From: GCA-2683135 sp964507445
Lineage (GTDB): Bacteria > Planctomycetota > GCA-002687715
NCBI GenBank assembly: GCA_964507445.1
Contig: CAZDQF010000008.1
Location: 124,001 to 188,000 of the forward strand
DNA: 64,000 nucleotides
Direction: 5' to 3'
Shown here: one piece after another, positions 40,801 through 49,953 of the stretch
Layout of the letters: each line of letters starts with the position of its first letter
Numbering within the stretch: position 1 is the stretch's first letter
Translations under genes and position numbers: made by a program
The notes under the pieces: model-generated
The model's input: only the letters and a program-made list of their open reading frames with translations
What the model was told of the DNA's origin: nothing
Database searches by the model: none

Positions 40801-41531
40801 TCGCCTCCGTTCTCGTGGTCGCCGGGTCTGACCCCCTGGCGTACTCCGGTCTCGAAGCAGATCTTCGTCACCTGGGAGCCATCGGTGGGGAGGGGATCGG
40901 CGTCGTGTCGGCGTACACCCGCCAGACCAGCGAACGCCTCCTGGATCTCAGCCCTGTGAGCGCCGTGTCGGTGTCCGAGGGCATCTCTGCCGCTCGCGCC
41001 ACCGGCGCCCTGGGCGCCGTGAAGATCGGGATGCTGCACAGAGCCGAGATCGTCGAGGCCGTGTCGGAACAGCTGGCATCCATGGAGATCCCCGTGGTGC
41101 TGGACCCAGTGGTCGCCGCTTCCGGAGGGGCGCGCTTGCTCGATGACGCCGGGCTGCGGTCGCTCCTCGATGCGCTCGTGCCGCTCTGCTCGCTCTTGAC
41201 CCCCAATCTCATGGAGCTGGAGGCCATGGGAGAGACGCCGGAGAACCTGTTGCAGCGGGGCGCCTCCGCGGTCCTGGTGAAGGGAGGCCACGGCTCAGGG
41301 TCGACGGTGGTGGACACGCTCTACACGGCCGCAGGTCCGGTTCGATTCGAAGGACCGCGGGTCATGGGGTCGAGCCCTCGAGGCACGGGCTGCGCGCTCT
41401 CGACCGCCATCGCAGGCTACTTGGCTGGGGGGGTCGGACTGACGACGGCGGCAGAGCGGAGCATCCGTCGCGTGCGGGAGGCCATCGCCGCGTGTGTCGA
41501 ACGGCGGTCCCGGTTCCTGGTACTGGATTGA
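40797..41531 (+). CDS. thiD: Hydroxymethylpyrimidine/phosphomethylpyrimidine kinase ThiD
   Basis: ThiD phosphorylates HMP and HMP-P for thiamine synthesis. The 244-residue ribokinase-fold protein has VLVVAGSDP at the start, SAYTRQT near residue 38, VKIGMLH near 77, VVLDPVVAASGGARLL near 100, LTPNLMELEAM near 132 and RGTGCALSTAIAGYLA near 198. In most ThiD the second motif reads GSDPSGGAG; here it is GSDPLAYSG, a divergent glycine loop. The GTG start overlaps tdk. No other thiamine genes are nearby, so it may serve salvage. Confidence 0.85.
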   Translation: MIASVLVVAGSDPLAYSGLEADLRHLGAIGGEGIGVVSAYTRQTSERLLDLSPVSAVSVSEGISAARATGALGAVKIGMLHRAEIVEAVSEQLASMEIPVVLDPVVAASGGARLLDDAGLRSLLDALVPLCSLLTPNLMELEAMGETPENLLQRGASAVLVKGGHGSGSTVVDTLYTAAGPVRFEGPRVMGSSPRGTGCALSTAIAGYLAGGVGLTTAAERSIRRVREAIAACVERRSRFLVLD

Positions 41532-41557
41532 GCCGGTCAGGTCGCCGCGCTGGTGCC

Positions 41558-42496
41558 CTAGATGAGGTAGAGGAACACCCCGTACAACAGCAGGAGCATG
41601 GACCCCTCCAACCTGGAGAGGGTCGACCGGGTGTACATGAACACCCCCAAGGTCACCGTCATCACCGCCAGCAGCGGGATCAGGCGTTCGACCTCGAACT
41701 CACCCACGGGGAGTCCGTGCCCGCTGAAGATGGCCGCTGGCCCAAGGACGAAGAGCAGGTTGAAGACATTGGACCCGAGCACGTTGCCGATCACCAGATC
41801 GTGCTGCCCTTTCAGCGCCGCCACCACGGAAGTGGTGACCTCTGGCAGGGACGTGCCGACGGCCACGACGGTCGCGGCGACCGCTGCTCGGGGGAGCCCG
41901 AACGCCTCGGCGAGGCCGATGGCGCCGTCGATGACCAGGTCCGACCCGAAGATGAGCATGCCCAACCCCAGGAGGATGAAGAAGATGTTCGCGGTGACGG
42001 ACCCGGAGGTCTCGGGAGCCTCCGCTTTCGCCGTCGAGGCGTCGCGCTGAGGCCGGATCACGTACAGCGAGAGGAAGGCGACGAACAGCCCCAACAGCCC
42101 CCAGCCCTCCCAGCGCTGGACCGTGCGGTCCAGGGCCATCAGGGGGAGCAGGGCCGTGGCGAGGAGGACGAAGGACGCTTCGATCCTCAGGTCACGGCGC
42201 GATACCGGGAAGGGGCGGATGATGGCCGCGAGCCCTAACACCAGGCCGATGTTCGCAACGTTGGAACCCAGGAGGTTCCCCAGGGCGATGCCGGGTTCCC
42301 CCTGGATGCCGGCGACGACGGATACCAGGAACTCCGGTGCCGAGGTGCCGAAGGCCACGATGGTGGCGCCCACCGTCAAGGGCCGCATCCCCAGGCGCAA
42401 CCCGAACATTGACGCGGCTCGTACCAACACCTCCGCACCCGCCACCAGGAGGGCGATCCCTCCAAGGAGTTGGATCATCGACGTCGTGGTGTCCAT
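41558..42496 (-). CDS. Calcium/sodium antiporter family protein (YrbG-like CaCA)
   Basis: This is a 312-residue inner-membrane cation/Ca exchanger with about ten membrane segments in two inverted repeats. Both alpha motifs are clear: VGATIVAFGTSAPEFLVSV near residue 42 with LGNLLGSNVANIGLVLG, and VVAVGTSLPEVTTSVVAA near 190 with IGNVLGSNVFNLLFVLG. The acidic residues after each GTS.PE are kept, so transport should be functional. The start ATG 42496 is family-like. It is transcribed divergently from elbB and converges on thiD. Confidence 0.9.
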   Translation of the reverse strand: MDTTTSMIQLLGGIALLVAGAEVLVRAASMFGLRLGMRPLTVGATIVAFGTSAPEFLVSVVAGIQGEPGIALGNLLGSNVANIGLVLGLAAIIRPFPVSRRDLRIEASFVLLATALLPLMALDRTVQRWEGWGLLGLFVAFLSLYVIRPQRDASTAKAEAPETSGSVTANIFFILLGLGMLIFGSDLVIDGAIGLAEAFGLPRAAVAATVVAVGTSLPEVTTSVVAALKGQHDLVIGNVLGSNVFNLLFVLGPAAIFSGHGLPVGEFEVERLIPLLAVMTVTLGVFMYTRSTLSRLEGSMLLLLYGVFLYLI

Positions 42497-42665
42497 CCGG
42501 ACGCAGACCTTACTGTGATCGAAGACAAGTTCCTACCGCGCCTCCTCGCTGACTTGAGCCCCCTGGCGGGGCCGTGATAGCTTCCGCAGAGCCGGCGGAG
42601 AGCGGTGGCGACACGTAGATCGCCGCCTCGCGCCGTCACCTGGTTTGTGTTGCTGGAGTCTCGTC

Positions 42666-43328
42666 ATGCCACGGATCGGAGTCGTCCTCGCTGGTTGTGG
42701 TTACCTCGATGGTTCGGAGATCCATGAAGCGGTCCTGACTCTCTATCACCTGGACCGACACGGAGCCGAGGTGGTGTGCATGGCACCGGATCGGGACCAG
42801 TTTCACGTGGTTGACCATGGCGCTGGGGAACCCACGGAGGAGGTGCGCAACGTGCGCACCGAGGCCGCTCGGATCGCCAGGGGCACGGTGGAGGACATGG
42901 CGAGGGTCTCGGCGGCTGCCCTGGACGCCGTGGTCATCCCAGGGGGCTACGGCGTCGCCAAGAACCTGTCCGACTTTGCCTTGAAGGGACCCGAGTGCGA
43001 CGTGAATCCGGATCTGGTGCGCCTTATCGGGGAGTGCGTGGCAGCCAACAAGCCGCTGGTAGCCATCTGCATCTCACCTGCGGTCCTCGCCGCGGCGCTC
43101 AAGCGTCACGGTATCAGCGATGTGACGCTGTCGATTGGGGCTGACGAGGACACTGCCGCCGCGGTTGAGGCCTTGGGGCAGGCCCACCGAGCTTGTGCGG
43201 TGAACGAGGTCATCATCGACGAAGCCCGTGGCATCATCTGCACCCCCGCTTACATGCTCGGTCCTGGCCCGGCGGCGGTGGGGGAGGGGATCGGCCGCGC
43301 TATGGATCAGTTGATGGCGCGGCTCTGA
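42666..43328 (+). CDS. elbB: ElbB-type glyoxalase-like protein (DJ-1/PfpI superfamily)
   Basis: ElbB (YhbL) is a DJ-1-superfamily protein reported to have glyoxalase activity and linked to isoprenoid synthesis. The 220-residue product has VVLAGCGYLDGSEIHEAVLT at the start, DAVVIPGGYGVAKNLSDFA near residue 92, the putative nucleophile elbow VAICISPAVLAAAL near 134 and ACAVNEVIIDEARGIICTPAY near 175. CTGGAG about 8 bases before the ATG acts as ribosome-binding site. It stands alone in its direction. Confidence 0.88.
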   Translation: MPRIGVVLAGCGYLDGSEIHEAVLTLYHLDRHGAEVVCMAPDRDQFHVVDHGAGEPTEEVRNVRTEAARIARGTVEDMARVSAAALDAVVIPGGYGVAKNLSDFALKGPECDVNPDLVRLIGECVAANKPLVAICISPAVLAAALKRHGISDVTLSIGADEDTAAAVEALGQAHRACAVNEVIIDEARGIICTPAYMLGPGPAAVGEGIGRAMDQLMARL

Positions 43329-43370
43329 TCCTGGGGGCGGCGGCGTCTCGGAGCCACGATGAACGGCTGC

Positions 43371-45818
43371 TCAGGAGTCTGCCGGACCCGACTTGGACTT
43401 GTCCTTGCCGTCGAGGATGTCCGCTATCCGCTTCTTCAGATCCTTGAGGTGACGGGCGGTGATCTCGTTGACGGGGGTCATCTTGACTGCGCGCTCGATC
43501 ATCGTGGCGATCCGCTCTAACTCCCCTCGGGTGAGGGCCGGTAGATCGCTGGTGGCTGATGCCTTGTGGATCTCTGCGGCCAGGATCTCCACGTGGGCGC
43601 GGTGCAGGTTGCGTCGATAGAGGTCTACAGTCACGGTGCCGAAGGGTGTCCGGCCGACCTGTGACCAGATCCCCTTGCGGATATCGGCGAGCATCTCGTC
43701 TGCCGGATAGGCCTCTTCGCCAGACATGGCGACGTGCTCGGCCATGCGCTTGATGCGTCGTTCGTTGATGAGACTCCGCAAGAGCCTCTTCTGGCCTGCC
43801 AGGATCCGGTCTGCCGCGCCGTTGGTCTCCAGTCGCCACAAGATGTCCGGGTCCAGCAGCTCCTTCGGCGTGTTGAACGCGTGGCGATTGAGGAACTCCA
43901 CCGCTTCCTTCTGGCGCGCACGATCGACCGGGTGGAACACACGGTCTGCGTCACCGTAGTTGAACTTCTTCTCCACCATGCCGCCGACGATGTTGGCGAC
44001 GTGCCCGAGCTCGCGGTTCCGCTGAGCGATCAGCTGCTCGTACATGTTCCGGAGCAGGTCGTAGTCCTTGCCGGGCTTGCAGCAGGCCTTGACCAGATAG
44101 CCGGCGACCCGGTTGATGTTCATGAGGCCCAGCCTCGTCGCCTCGATGGTGTCAGAGCCCAGGTCCTCAGTCTGCTGGGACGGGTCCTGGCTGCTGTTGG
44201 GGCCACCGAACTGGAGCATGGGGTCCTGCAGTTGGGCGGTGATGAGGGCCCGGGCCGCCCTGGCTTCTGAGGCAGCGTCCGGGTACTGGGCGTAGCCCCA
44301 CTTCACGGCGAAGAAGTCGTAGGGGCCGATGGTGGGGATGAGCGCGGCGTTGTCTCCCGGCTGGGCCACATAGTTGAAGCGCCCGTAGTCCATGACGGAG
44401 GCCTCCGTGCCCCACTTCCTCGTCCACTCGGGGTCCCGCAGTTGCTCGATGGAGTAACCGCTGGAGGCCTTCATGTTGTGTGGAAATCCGAGGGAGTGTC
44501 CGACTTCGTGGGTGACGACGTACGCCAGCAGTTCGCCCATGAGGTCGTCCGGGAGCGGCAGGTCCTGGGCTCGCCGGTCGCTGGGTGAAGCCTGGACGAA
44601 GTACCAGTCGCGGCAGAGCTTGAGGACGTTGTGGTACATGATGATGTCCGCCTCGAGGATCTCCCCGGTGCGCGGGTCATGCACGTGGGGACCCATGGCG
44701 TTCTCTACCGTGGACGGGAGCCAGCGAATGCTGGAGTAGCGAGCGTCCTCCGCGTCCCAGTGGGGCTCCTGCTCCTTGCTCGGCGGGTCCTTGGCGAGGA
44801 TGGCGTTGCTGAAGCCCGCCGCCTCGAAGACCGGCCGCCAGGCTTCGATCCCCTTCTTGACCCAGGGGCGCCACCGTTGCGGCACGCCGCGCCCGACGTA
44901 GAACACGATGGGATTGACCGGATCGGACACCGCGGCGTCGGGGTGCTGCTTCTCGAGGCGCCAGCGGGTGATGTACTTCACCTCTTCGACGGCGTGCTCC
45001 TCTCCCGCGTACTCCTCGAAGGACACGGTGAAGAACCCGACCCGTTCGTCGTGGCGACGAGGGGTCATGGGACGCTCCGGCAGCCGCACCATGCTGTGGT
45101 GGAGCAGCACCGTGACCGCTCCCTGGCTTAGGTCCCGGCGCGCTCCCCGGCCTCTGCGCGGCGGTGGGGAGTTCCCGGACAACTTGTACGTCACGGTGAC
45201 CTTGGACTCGATGTTGCGAGGGAAGCAGCGCGTGCTCTCGATGAAGGTGCGCTTCTTGTCTGCGGAGGATGCACCGAGGCGTCGCCGGGCGCTGAACTCA
45301 GGGAGGTCTCCCTTGAACAGGTCCGAGACCTCGATGACCGGGGCGCGGCCTTTGCCCCAGGCCTTGACCGGGAGGGTGGCGATGATGGGTTCGAGGGAGG
45401 TGGCGGCGACGGACAAGCCGACGGTGTCTTCACGTCCGGCTCGGATCTTGTACTTCACGTCGCGCAGCAGGACGTCCTCGCCCTTGAGCACCCAGCGGAC
45501 CACCCGGTTTCCGACCGCAGTGCCCCCGTAGCCATGACCGGCTTGCGTGCGGGCGATCTGAGTCACCCAGAGGAACTCCTCGCCCAACTGCGAAGATGGG
45601 ATCTCGTAGAAGAGCTTCCCGTCCAGCTGGTGGCACAGGAAGACACCCTTGGCGGTCGTCGCCTCCTTGGTGATCACCTCGTCGTAGGGCTTGATCTGGT
45701 CTCGCTTGTCCCCGCGGGACGCGTCCCGGTTGTCGCCGCGATCGGAGCGCTCTTGAGCTGCACATCCGGCCAAGGCTGCGGTCAGGAGGATGGCGATGGT
45801 GGTGCGGGATGGGGACAT
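43371..45818 (-). CDS. Zinc metalloprotease lipoprotein (DUF5117/DUF5118-type)
   Basis: This is an 815-residue predicted lipoprotein (signal ending LTAALAGC; mature Cys near 20). The N-terminal half carries the DUF5118/5117-like region (GVFLCHQLDGKLFYEIP near 55, LWVTQIARTQAGHG). A metzincin-like catalytic motif HEVGHSLGFPHN near residue 445 is followed by the Met-turn-like SVMDYGRFNYVA. A helical C-terminal region ends in DGKDKSKSGPADS. The family is thought to act in the periplasm or at the cell surface; substrates are unknown. AGGAG about 9 bases before the ATG at 45818 fixes the start; an in-frame ATG at 45878 is rejected. Confidence 0.85.
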   Translation of the reverse strand: MSPSRTTIAILLTAALAGCAAQERSDRGDNRDASRGDKRDQIKPYDEVITKEATTAKGVFLCHQLDGKLFYEIPSSQLGEEFLWVTQIARTQAGHGYGGTAVGNRVVRWVLKGEDVLLRDVKYKIRAGREDTVGLSVAATSLEPIIATLPVKAWGKGRAPVIEVSDLFKGDLPEFSARRRLGASSADKKRTFIESTRCFPRNIESKVTVTYKLSGNSPPPRRGRGARRDLSQGAVTVLLHHSMVRLPERPMTPRRHDERVGFFTVSFEEYAGEEHAVEEVKYITRWRLEKQHPDAAVSDPVNPIVFYVGRGVPQRWRPWVKKGIEAWRPVFEAAGFSNAILAKDPPSKEQEPHWDAEDARYSSIRWLPSTVENAMGPHVHDPRTGEILEADIIMYHNVLKLCRDWYFVQASPSDRRAQDLPLPDDLMGELLAYVVTHEVGHSLGFPHNMKASSGYSIEQLRDPEWTRKWGTEASVMDYGRFNYVAQPGDNAALIPTIGPYDFFAVKWGYAQYPDAASEARAARALITAQLQDPMLQFGGPNSSQDPSQQTEDLGSDTIEATRLGLMNINRVAGYLVKACCKPGKDYDLLRNMYEQLIAQRNRELGHVANIVGGMVEKKFNYGDADRVFHPVDRARQKEAVEFLNRHAFNTPKELLDPDILWRLETNGAADRILAGQKRLLRSLINERRIKRMAEHVAMSGEEAYPADEMLADIRKGIWSQVGRTPFGTVTVDLYRRNLHRAHVEILAAEIHKASATSDLPALTRGELERIATMIERAVKMTPVNEITARHLKDLKKRIADILDGKDKSKSGPADS

Positions 45819-45922
45819 GCTGACGAGCTCCTGTAGCAGGTATGCGCGCGGCGACGCCGCGACGGACGGTGTCCTCACATCGTAGTGACAATCCCGCTTT
45901 CAGGTAGAGCCGTGAGGCTGGC

Positions 45923-47014
45923 TCAGGGCAGGGCCAGCATGCGGTCCAGGGCCAGGAGCGCGTCCTGTCGTGTGACCGGGTCCACCGAGATCTGGTTGAC
46001 CACGTGTCCCTCGCGGAGGTTCTCGAGCACCCAGAGCAGGTGCGGGAGGTCGATGCGGTACATGGTCGAGCAGAGGCAGTTGATGCCGGAGAGGGAGACC
46101 ACGGTCTTGTCCGGGTTCTGCTTCGCGAGGCGGGACACCAGATTGATCTCGGTCCCGACGGCCCATCTTGATCCCGCCGGTGAATTGCTGACGGCCTGGA
46201 TGATCTTCTCCGTGGACCCGTGGGCGTCTGCCTTCTGCACGACCTCGAAGGGACACTCCGGGTGCGCGATGACCTGCACGTCGGGCATGGCCTCGCGGAC
46301 CTGGTCCACGTGTTCCGGCAGGAACTTCGTGTGAACCGAGCAGTGCCCCTTCCACAGGACCACGCGGGCGTCGCCACAGCCCTGGTCCATGTTGGTGTCC
46401 GGCAGTGCGTGGGGATCCCAGACGGCCATGTCGTTCAGCGGCACACCGAGCTCGTGGCTGATGTTGCGACCCAGGTGCTGGTCCGGCAGGAACAGCAGTC
46501 GACGGCCCTGTTCGAACCCCCAGGTGATCACCGCCTGAGCGTTGGATGACGTGCAGACCACGCCGCCGTTCCGGCCGCAGAACGCTTTGATGGCCGCGGA
46601 GGAGTTCATGTAGGTGATGGGCACCAGGTCATCCCGCTTGCCCCCATCGGTGAGGATCTCCCAGCAGGTCTCCACCTGATCCGCGTTTGCCATGTCCGCC
46701 ATGGAGCACCCGGCGGCCAGATCCGGCAGCACCACCGCGACCTCGCTCTCTGAGAGCATGTCGGCGGACTCCGCCATGAAGTGGACTCCGCAGAAGACCA
46801 CGAAGCGGGCGTCGCGGGCTTCAGAGGCCTGCTTCGCCAACTTGAAGGAGTCGCCGGTGTGGTCCGCGAACTCGATCACCTCGTCCACCTGATAGTGGTG
46901 GCCCAGGATCAGCAGCTGCGAGCCAAGGGACGTCTTCAACTCACGAATCCGGCGGGCTGCTTCGTCCGTGCGAACGCCAGACTCGAGAGGGATCAGGGTG
47001 CTCTGCGTGGTCAT
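45923..47014 (-). CDS. nadA: Quinolinate synthase NadA
   Basis: NadA condenses iminoaspartate with dihydroxyacetone phosphate to form quinolinate, using a [4Fe-4S] cluster. The 363-residue protein has ILGHHYQVDEVIEFADHTGD near residue 37, VFCGVHFMAESADML near 72, YMNSSAAIKAFC near 133, TSSNA, LFLPDQHLGRN, HPECPFEV near 245 and INCLCSTMYRI near 305. Conserved Cys near 75, 145 and 307 could ligate the cluster. I chose ATG 47014; a longer frame to 47080 lacks family similarity. nadB and nadC are not in the window. Confidence 0.93.
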   Translation of the reverse strand: MTTQSTLIPLESGVRTDEAARRIRELKTSLGSQLLILGHHYQVDEVIEFADHTGDSFKLAKQASEARDARFVVFCGVHFMAESADMLSESEVAVVLPDLAAGCSMADMANADQVETCWEILTDGGKRDDLVPITYMNSSAAIKAFCGRNGGVVCTSSNAQAVITWGFEQGRRLLFLPDQHLGRNISHELGVPLNDMAVWDPHALPDTNMDQGCGDARVVLWKGHCSVHTKFLPEHVDQVREAMPDVQVIAHPECPFEVVQKADAHGSTEKIIQAVSNSPAGSRWAVGTEINLVSRLAKQNPDKTVVSLSGINCLCSTMYRIDLPHLLWVLENLREGHVVNQISVDPVTRQDALLALDRMLALP

Positions 47015-47155
47015 TTCGGGTTCGACTCTTGCGCCGCAACGCGGCAAACAGCATAGGGTTAAGTCTGTGAGGGTGTCCACGGGATACTAACAACGGTCGA
47101 TCGGTGGGTAAAGCGTGGGGCAAGATGGGGACCTCGAGTCAGGAGGACCGAGAGC

Positions 47156-47914
47156 ATGACCGAGTTGACGGGGCGTTCGGCGTTGGTGACGGGTGGTGGT
47201 CGAGGGATCGGGAGGGCTTGCGCCCTCCGCCTGTCGGCCGCGGGCGCGCGCGTTGGCCTCACCTGGAACCGGGATGAAGCGGCGGCTCTCGAGGTCTCGG
47301 AGCAGATCCGGGCGTCGGGGGGTGTCTGTGAGATCGTCCGGCTGAGTAGCGGCGACCCGGACAGCGCGGCGGATGCGGTCCGCCTGATCCGTGAGCGACT
47401 CGGGCCCGTCCACATTCTGGTGAACAACGCCGGAATCTGGAATCGACGGGAGGCCTCAGCGGCTGACCTGGAAGATGGGGATCTGGATCAGATGCTGGAC
47501 GTGAACCTCAAGGGCGTCATGCAGGTGACGAGGTGCGTGATCCCTGACATGGAAGCCGAGAGGTGGGGGCGGGTGGTGAGCATCGGATCCACCGCCGGCG
47601 TGCGGGGCGAGGCGGGCCACAGTCATTACGCTGCCTCCAAGGGAGCGTTGCTGGCCTGGTCCCGCAGCCTCACCGGGGAGCTCGCTCCCCAGGGCATCAC
47701 CTGCAACGTGGTCTCGCCTGGGTGGGTCCTCACGGACATGACCCGGAGCGTGCTCGCCGACTCCGACGGAGCGGCGATCGCAGCCACCATCCCCACTGGT
47801 CGGGTCAGCAGCCCGGATGACATCGCCGCCGCTGTTGTGTTCCTCGCTTCATCCGATGCGAGGCAGATCTCGGGGGTGAACCTCGATGTCAACGGCGGCG
47901 CCGTGTTCTCGTGA
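47156..47914 (+). CDS. Short-chain dehydrogenase/reductase (FabG-like)
   Basis: This is a 252-residue classical SDR. The cofactor motif TGGGRGIGRACALRL lies near residue 12, NNAGIW near 89, and the catalytic Ser, Tyr and Lys fall in SIGSTAG and HYAASKG (about 140-160). The C-terminal ISGVNLDVNGG matches the FabG end. It may be a 3-oxoacyl-ACP reductase or another NAD(P)H-dependent alcohol dehydrogenase. It converges on an acyl-CoA synthetase gene, which makes a fatty-acid role plausible but not shown. AGGAGG 9 bases upstream supports the start. Confidence 0.88.
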   Translation: MTELTGRSALVTGGGRGIGRACALRLSAAGARVGLTWNRDEAAALEVSEQIRASGGVCEIVRLSSGDPDSAADAVRLIRERLGPVHILVNNAGIWNRREASAADLEDGDLDQMLDVNLKGVMQVTRCVIPDMEAERWGRVVSIGSTAGVRGEAGHSHYAASKGALLAWSRSLTGELAPQGITCNVVSPGWVLTDMTRSVLADSDGAAIAATIPTGRVSSPDDIAAAVVFLASSDARQISGVNLDVNGGAVFS

Positions 47915-47946
47915 TCAGGCCGCGGCCATTACCTGGCCGGGTCACG
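47910..47946. terminator. Palindrome containing both stop codons of a convergent pair
   Basis: CGTGATC-A-GGCC pairs with GGCC-G-GGTCACG: 7 plus 4 bp with one mismatch and one G-T pair, and a 13-base loop. The left arm has the forward TGA (47912-47914) and the right arm has the reverse TGA (47942-47944). It is a possible bidirectional terminator; no U tract. Confidence 0.4.
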
Positions 47947-49840
47947 CTTCCTCGAACAGGTCGGTGATGACGTCCGCGTACTTGCGCTCGATGACCTGGC
48001 GCCGCTTCTTCATGGTGGCGGTGAGGGTGCCCTCGTCGACGGTGAAGGGCTCCTCCAGGAGGTGGACCTGTCCAATCCGCTCGAAGTTGCGGTAGCCCCG
48101 CTGGCGGGAGACCAGGCGCTTGACCTCTTCCCGAATGTGGGCCTTGGCTTGCTCATGCCGCGCGACGGTCTCCGTGGACGGGAGGCCGGGGAGCCCGACC
48201 GCCGTCGCGACGCTGCCTGGTTCGGGCACCACCAGGACCCCCAGGGTCTTCTGACCGTGCCCCACTACCAGCGCTTCGGCGATGGAGGCGGAGGAGCACA
48301 GGGTGGTCTCGATGGGCTCGGGCTCTACGTTCTCCCCGCCGCGGAGGACGATGGTGTCCTTCGCCCGGCCGGTGATCAGGATGTCCCCCTCCGACGAGAG
48401 CATCCCTACGTCACCGGTGTCGAGCCAGCCGTCGGACGAGAGCGCCGCCGAGGTGGCGCTGGGGTTCTCGAAGTAGCCTCGCATGATCTGAGGGCCGCGG
48501 GCCTGGATGACGCCTCTCTGTCCCGCCTCGACGGGCTCGCCCTGTTCGTCGACGATGCGGACCTCGGTGTTGGGGACGGGACGGCCGATGGTCCCGAGGA
48601 CGTTGCGTCGGGCGTCACGGACGGAGATCACCGGGCTTGACTCGGTGAGGCCGTAGCCGTTGAGCAGGGAAATCCCCGCGCGCGTGAGGAACTCGTCCAC
48701 ATGGGCCGGGAGAGGGCCGCCGCCGGAGACCGCCGCTCCCAGCTTGCCGCCCAGGGCCGCCCGGAGCTTCTTGTAGACCAACAGGTCCGCCACACGGTGG
48801 GGGACCCAGGTCAGCAACTGGGTCAGGCCCAGACCCAGCGTGGCCATGGCCGACGGACGGGTCACCTCTGAACCGTCGAGCCAGACGCCACGTCGCTTTC
48901 TGCCGGCGTCCACATGGACCTTGCTCCCGTTGAGCGCCCCTCGCACCAGCTTCTGGATCGCGGAGGGCTGCTTGTCGATGGCGGTGACGAGGGCTGTGTA
49001 GAAGGTCTCCCATACTCGCGGGACCCCACAAACGAACTGGGGTCTGATCCGCTTGAAGTCCTCCTTCAGGGTCCACTTGCTGCCGTAGTGGATCTCCAGG
49101 CCCTGCTCCAGGACCACGTACTCGACGGCGCGTTCGAAGACGTGCCAGGAGGGGAGGAAGGACAGGAAGCGCCCGTAGGGTTCGAAGTCCACGACGCTGG
49201 GGAGCGCGGCCACGTTGTGTCCGATGTTGGCGTGGGTCAGCATCACCCCCTTGGGGTTCCCGGTGGTGCCGGAGGTGTAGATGATGGTGGCCAGGGAGTT
49301 GGGGTCGATGGACGCTACGCGGTCACTGATCGCAGAGGGCTCCTCCGCGATCTTGGCCGTCCCCAATTCCATCACGCTGTTGAAGGTGTGCGCGCCCTCT
49401 GGCGCGTCGCCTTTCAGGACCACGATCCAGTTGAGTCTCTCCCTGGTCGCTCCGAGCTTCTCCACGTGTGCCGCGGATTCGACGATGGCCGCCCGGCAGC
49501 GGGCGTGACCCACACAGAACTCGACCTCGTCGGCAGACGCGTCGCCGCCTCGAGGCACATCGACGGCGCCGAGGGAGAGCAACGCCAGATCGGAGATCAA
49601 CCAGAGGTCAGAGTTCTCCGCCACCAGCGCGACGTGGTCTCCGGGGTTGCATCCCAGCCCCAGCAGTCCAGCGGCGAAGCGATCCACCTTCTCCCAGAGG
49701 GACTCGTAGGTCAGCGCTTCGAATTGGCAGTTCTTGTTGCCGACGAGGGCCGGCCGTTGGGCGAAGCGGGCGGTGGCCTGGCGCAGGTTGCCCGGTATGC
49801 CGCCGGACCGCGCCGCTCCCTTTGTGTCATGGTTGTCTAT
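47942..49840 (-). CDS. Long-chain fatty acyl-CoA synthetase (AMP-binding)
   Basis: This is an adenylate-forming ligase that activates fatty acids to acyl-CoA. Motifs are IIYTSGTTGNPKGVMLTH (P-loop), LPSWHVFERAVEY, NGYGLTESSPVIS, LDTGDVGMLSSEGDILITGR and EPEPIETTL. The N-terminal similarity (NLRQATARFAQRPALVG) begins before any in-frame ATG or GTG. Reading upstream, the only start with a fitting ribosome-binding site (GGGAGG, 6 bases) is an AUA codon at 49840, giving 632 residues. Otherwise translation would begin at GTG 49687 and lose part of the domain. An ATG at 49830 lies out of frame, so a one-base frameshift or AUA initiation are both possible. Converges on the SDR gene. Confidence 0.85.
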   Translation of the reverse strand: MDNHDTKGAARSGGIPGNLRQATARFAQRPALVGNKNCQFEALTYESLWEKVDRFAAGLLGLGCNPGDHVALVAENSDLWLISDLALLSLGAVDVPRGGDASADEVEFCVGHARCRAAIVESAAHVEKLGATRERLNWIVVLKGDAPEGAHTFNSVMELGTAKIAEEPSAISDRVASIDPNSLATIIYTSGTTGNPKGVMLTHANIGHNVAALPSVVDFEPYGRFLSFLPSWHVFERAVEYVVLEQGLEIHYGSKWTLKEDFKRIRPQFVCGVPRVWETFYTALVTAIDKQPSAIQKLVRGALNGSKVHVDAGRKRRGVWLDGSEVTRPSAMATLGLGLTQLLTWVPHRVADLLVYKKLRAALGGKLGAAVSGGGPLPAHVDEFLTRAGISLLNGYGLTESSPVISVRDARRNVLGTIGRPVPNTEVRIVDEQGEPVEAGQRGVIQARGPQIMRGYFENPSATSAALSSDGWLDTGDVGMLSSEGDILITGRAKDTIVLRGGENVEPEPIETTLCSSASIAEALVVGHGQKTLGVLVVPEPGSVATAVGLPGLPSTETVARHEQAKAHIREEVKRLVSRQRGYRNFERIGQVHLLEEPFTVDEGTLTATMKKRRQVIERKYADVITDLFEEA

Positions 49841-49953
49841 GGTCGACCTCCCGCGAGGAGTCCTCCGCCCGCGCCGCTCGTTGACCCGACCGTTTCCGTG
49901 TTACGGTCCTCGTGCCATGGGACGCACCTATATTCTCGCGAGCGGCCAGTTGC

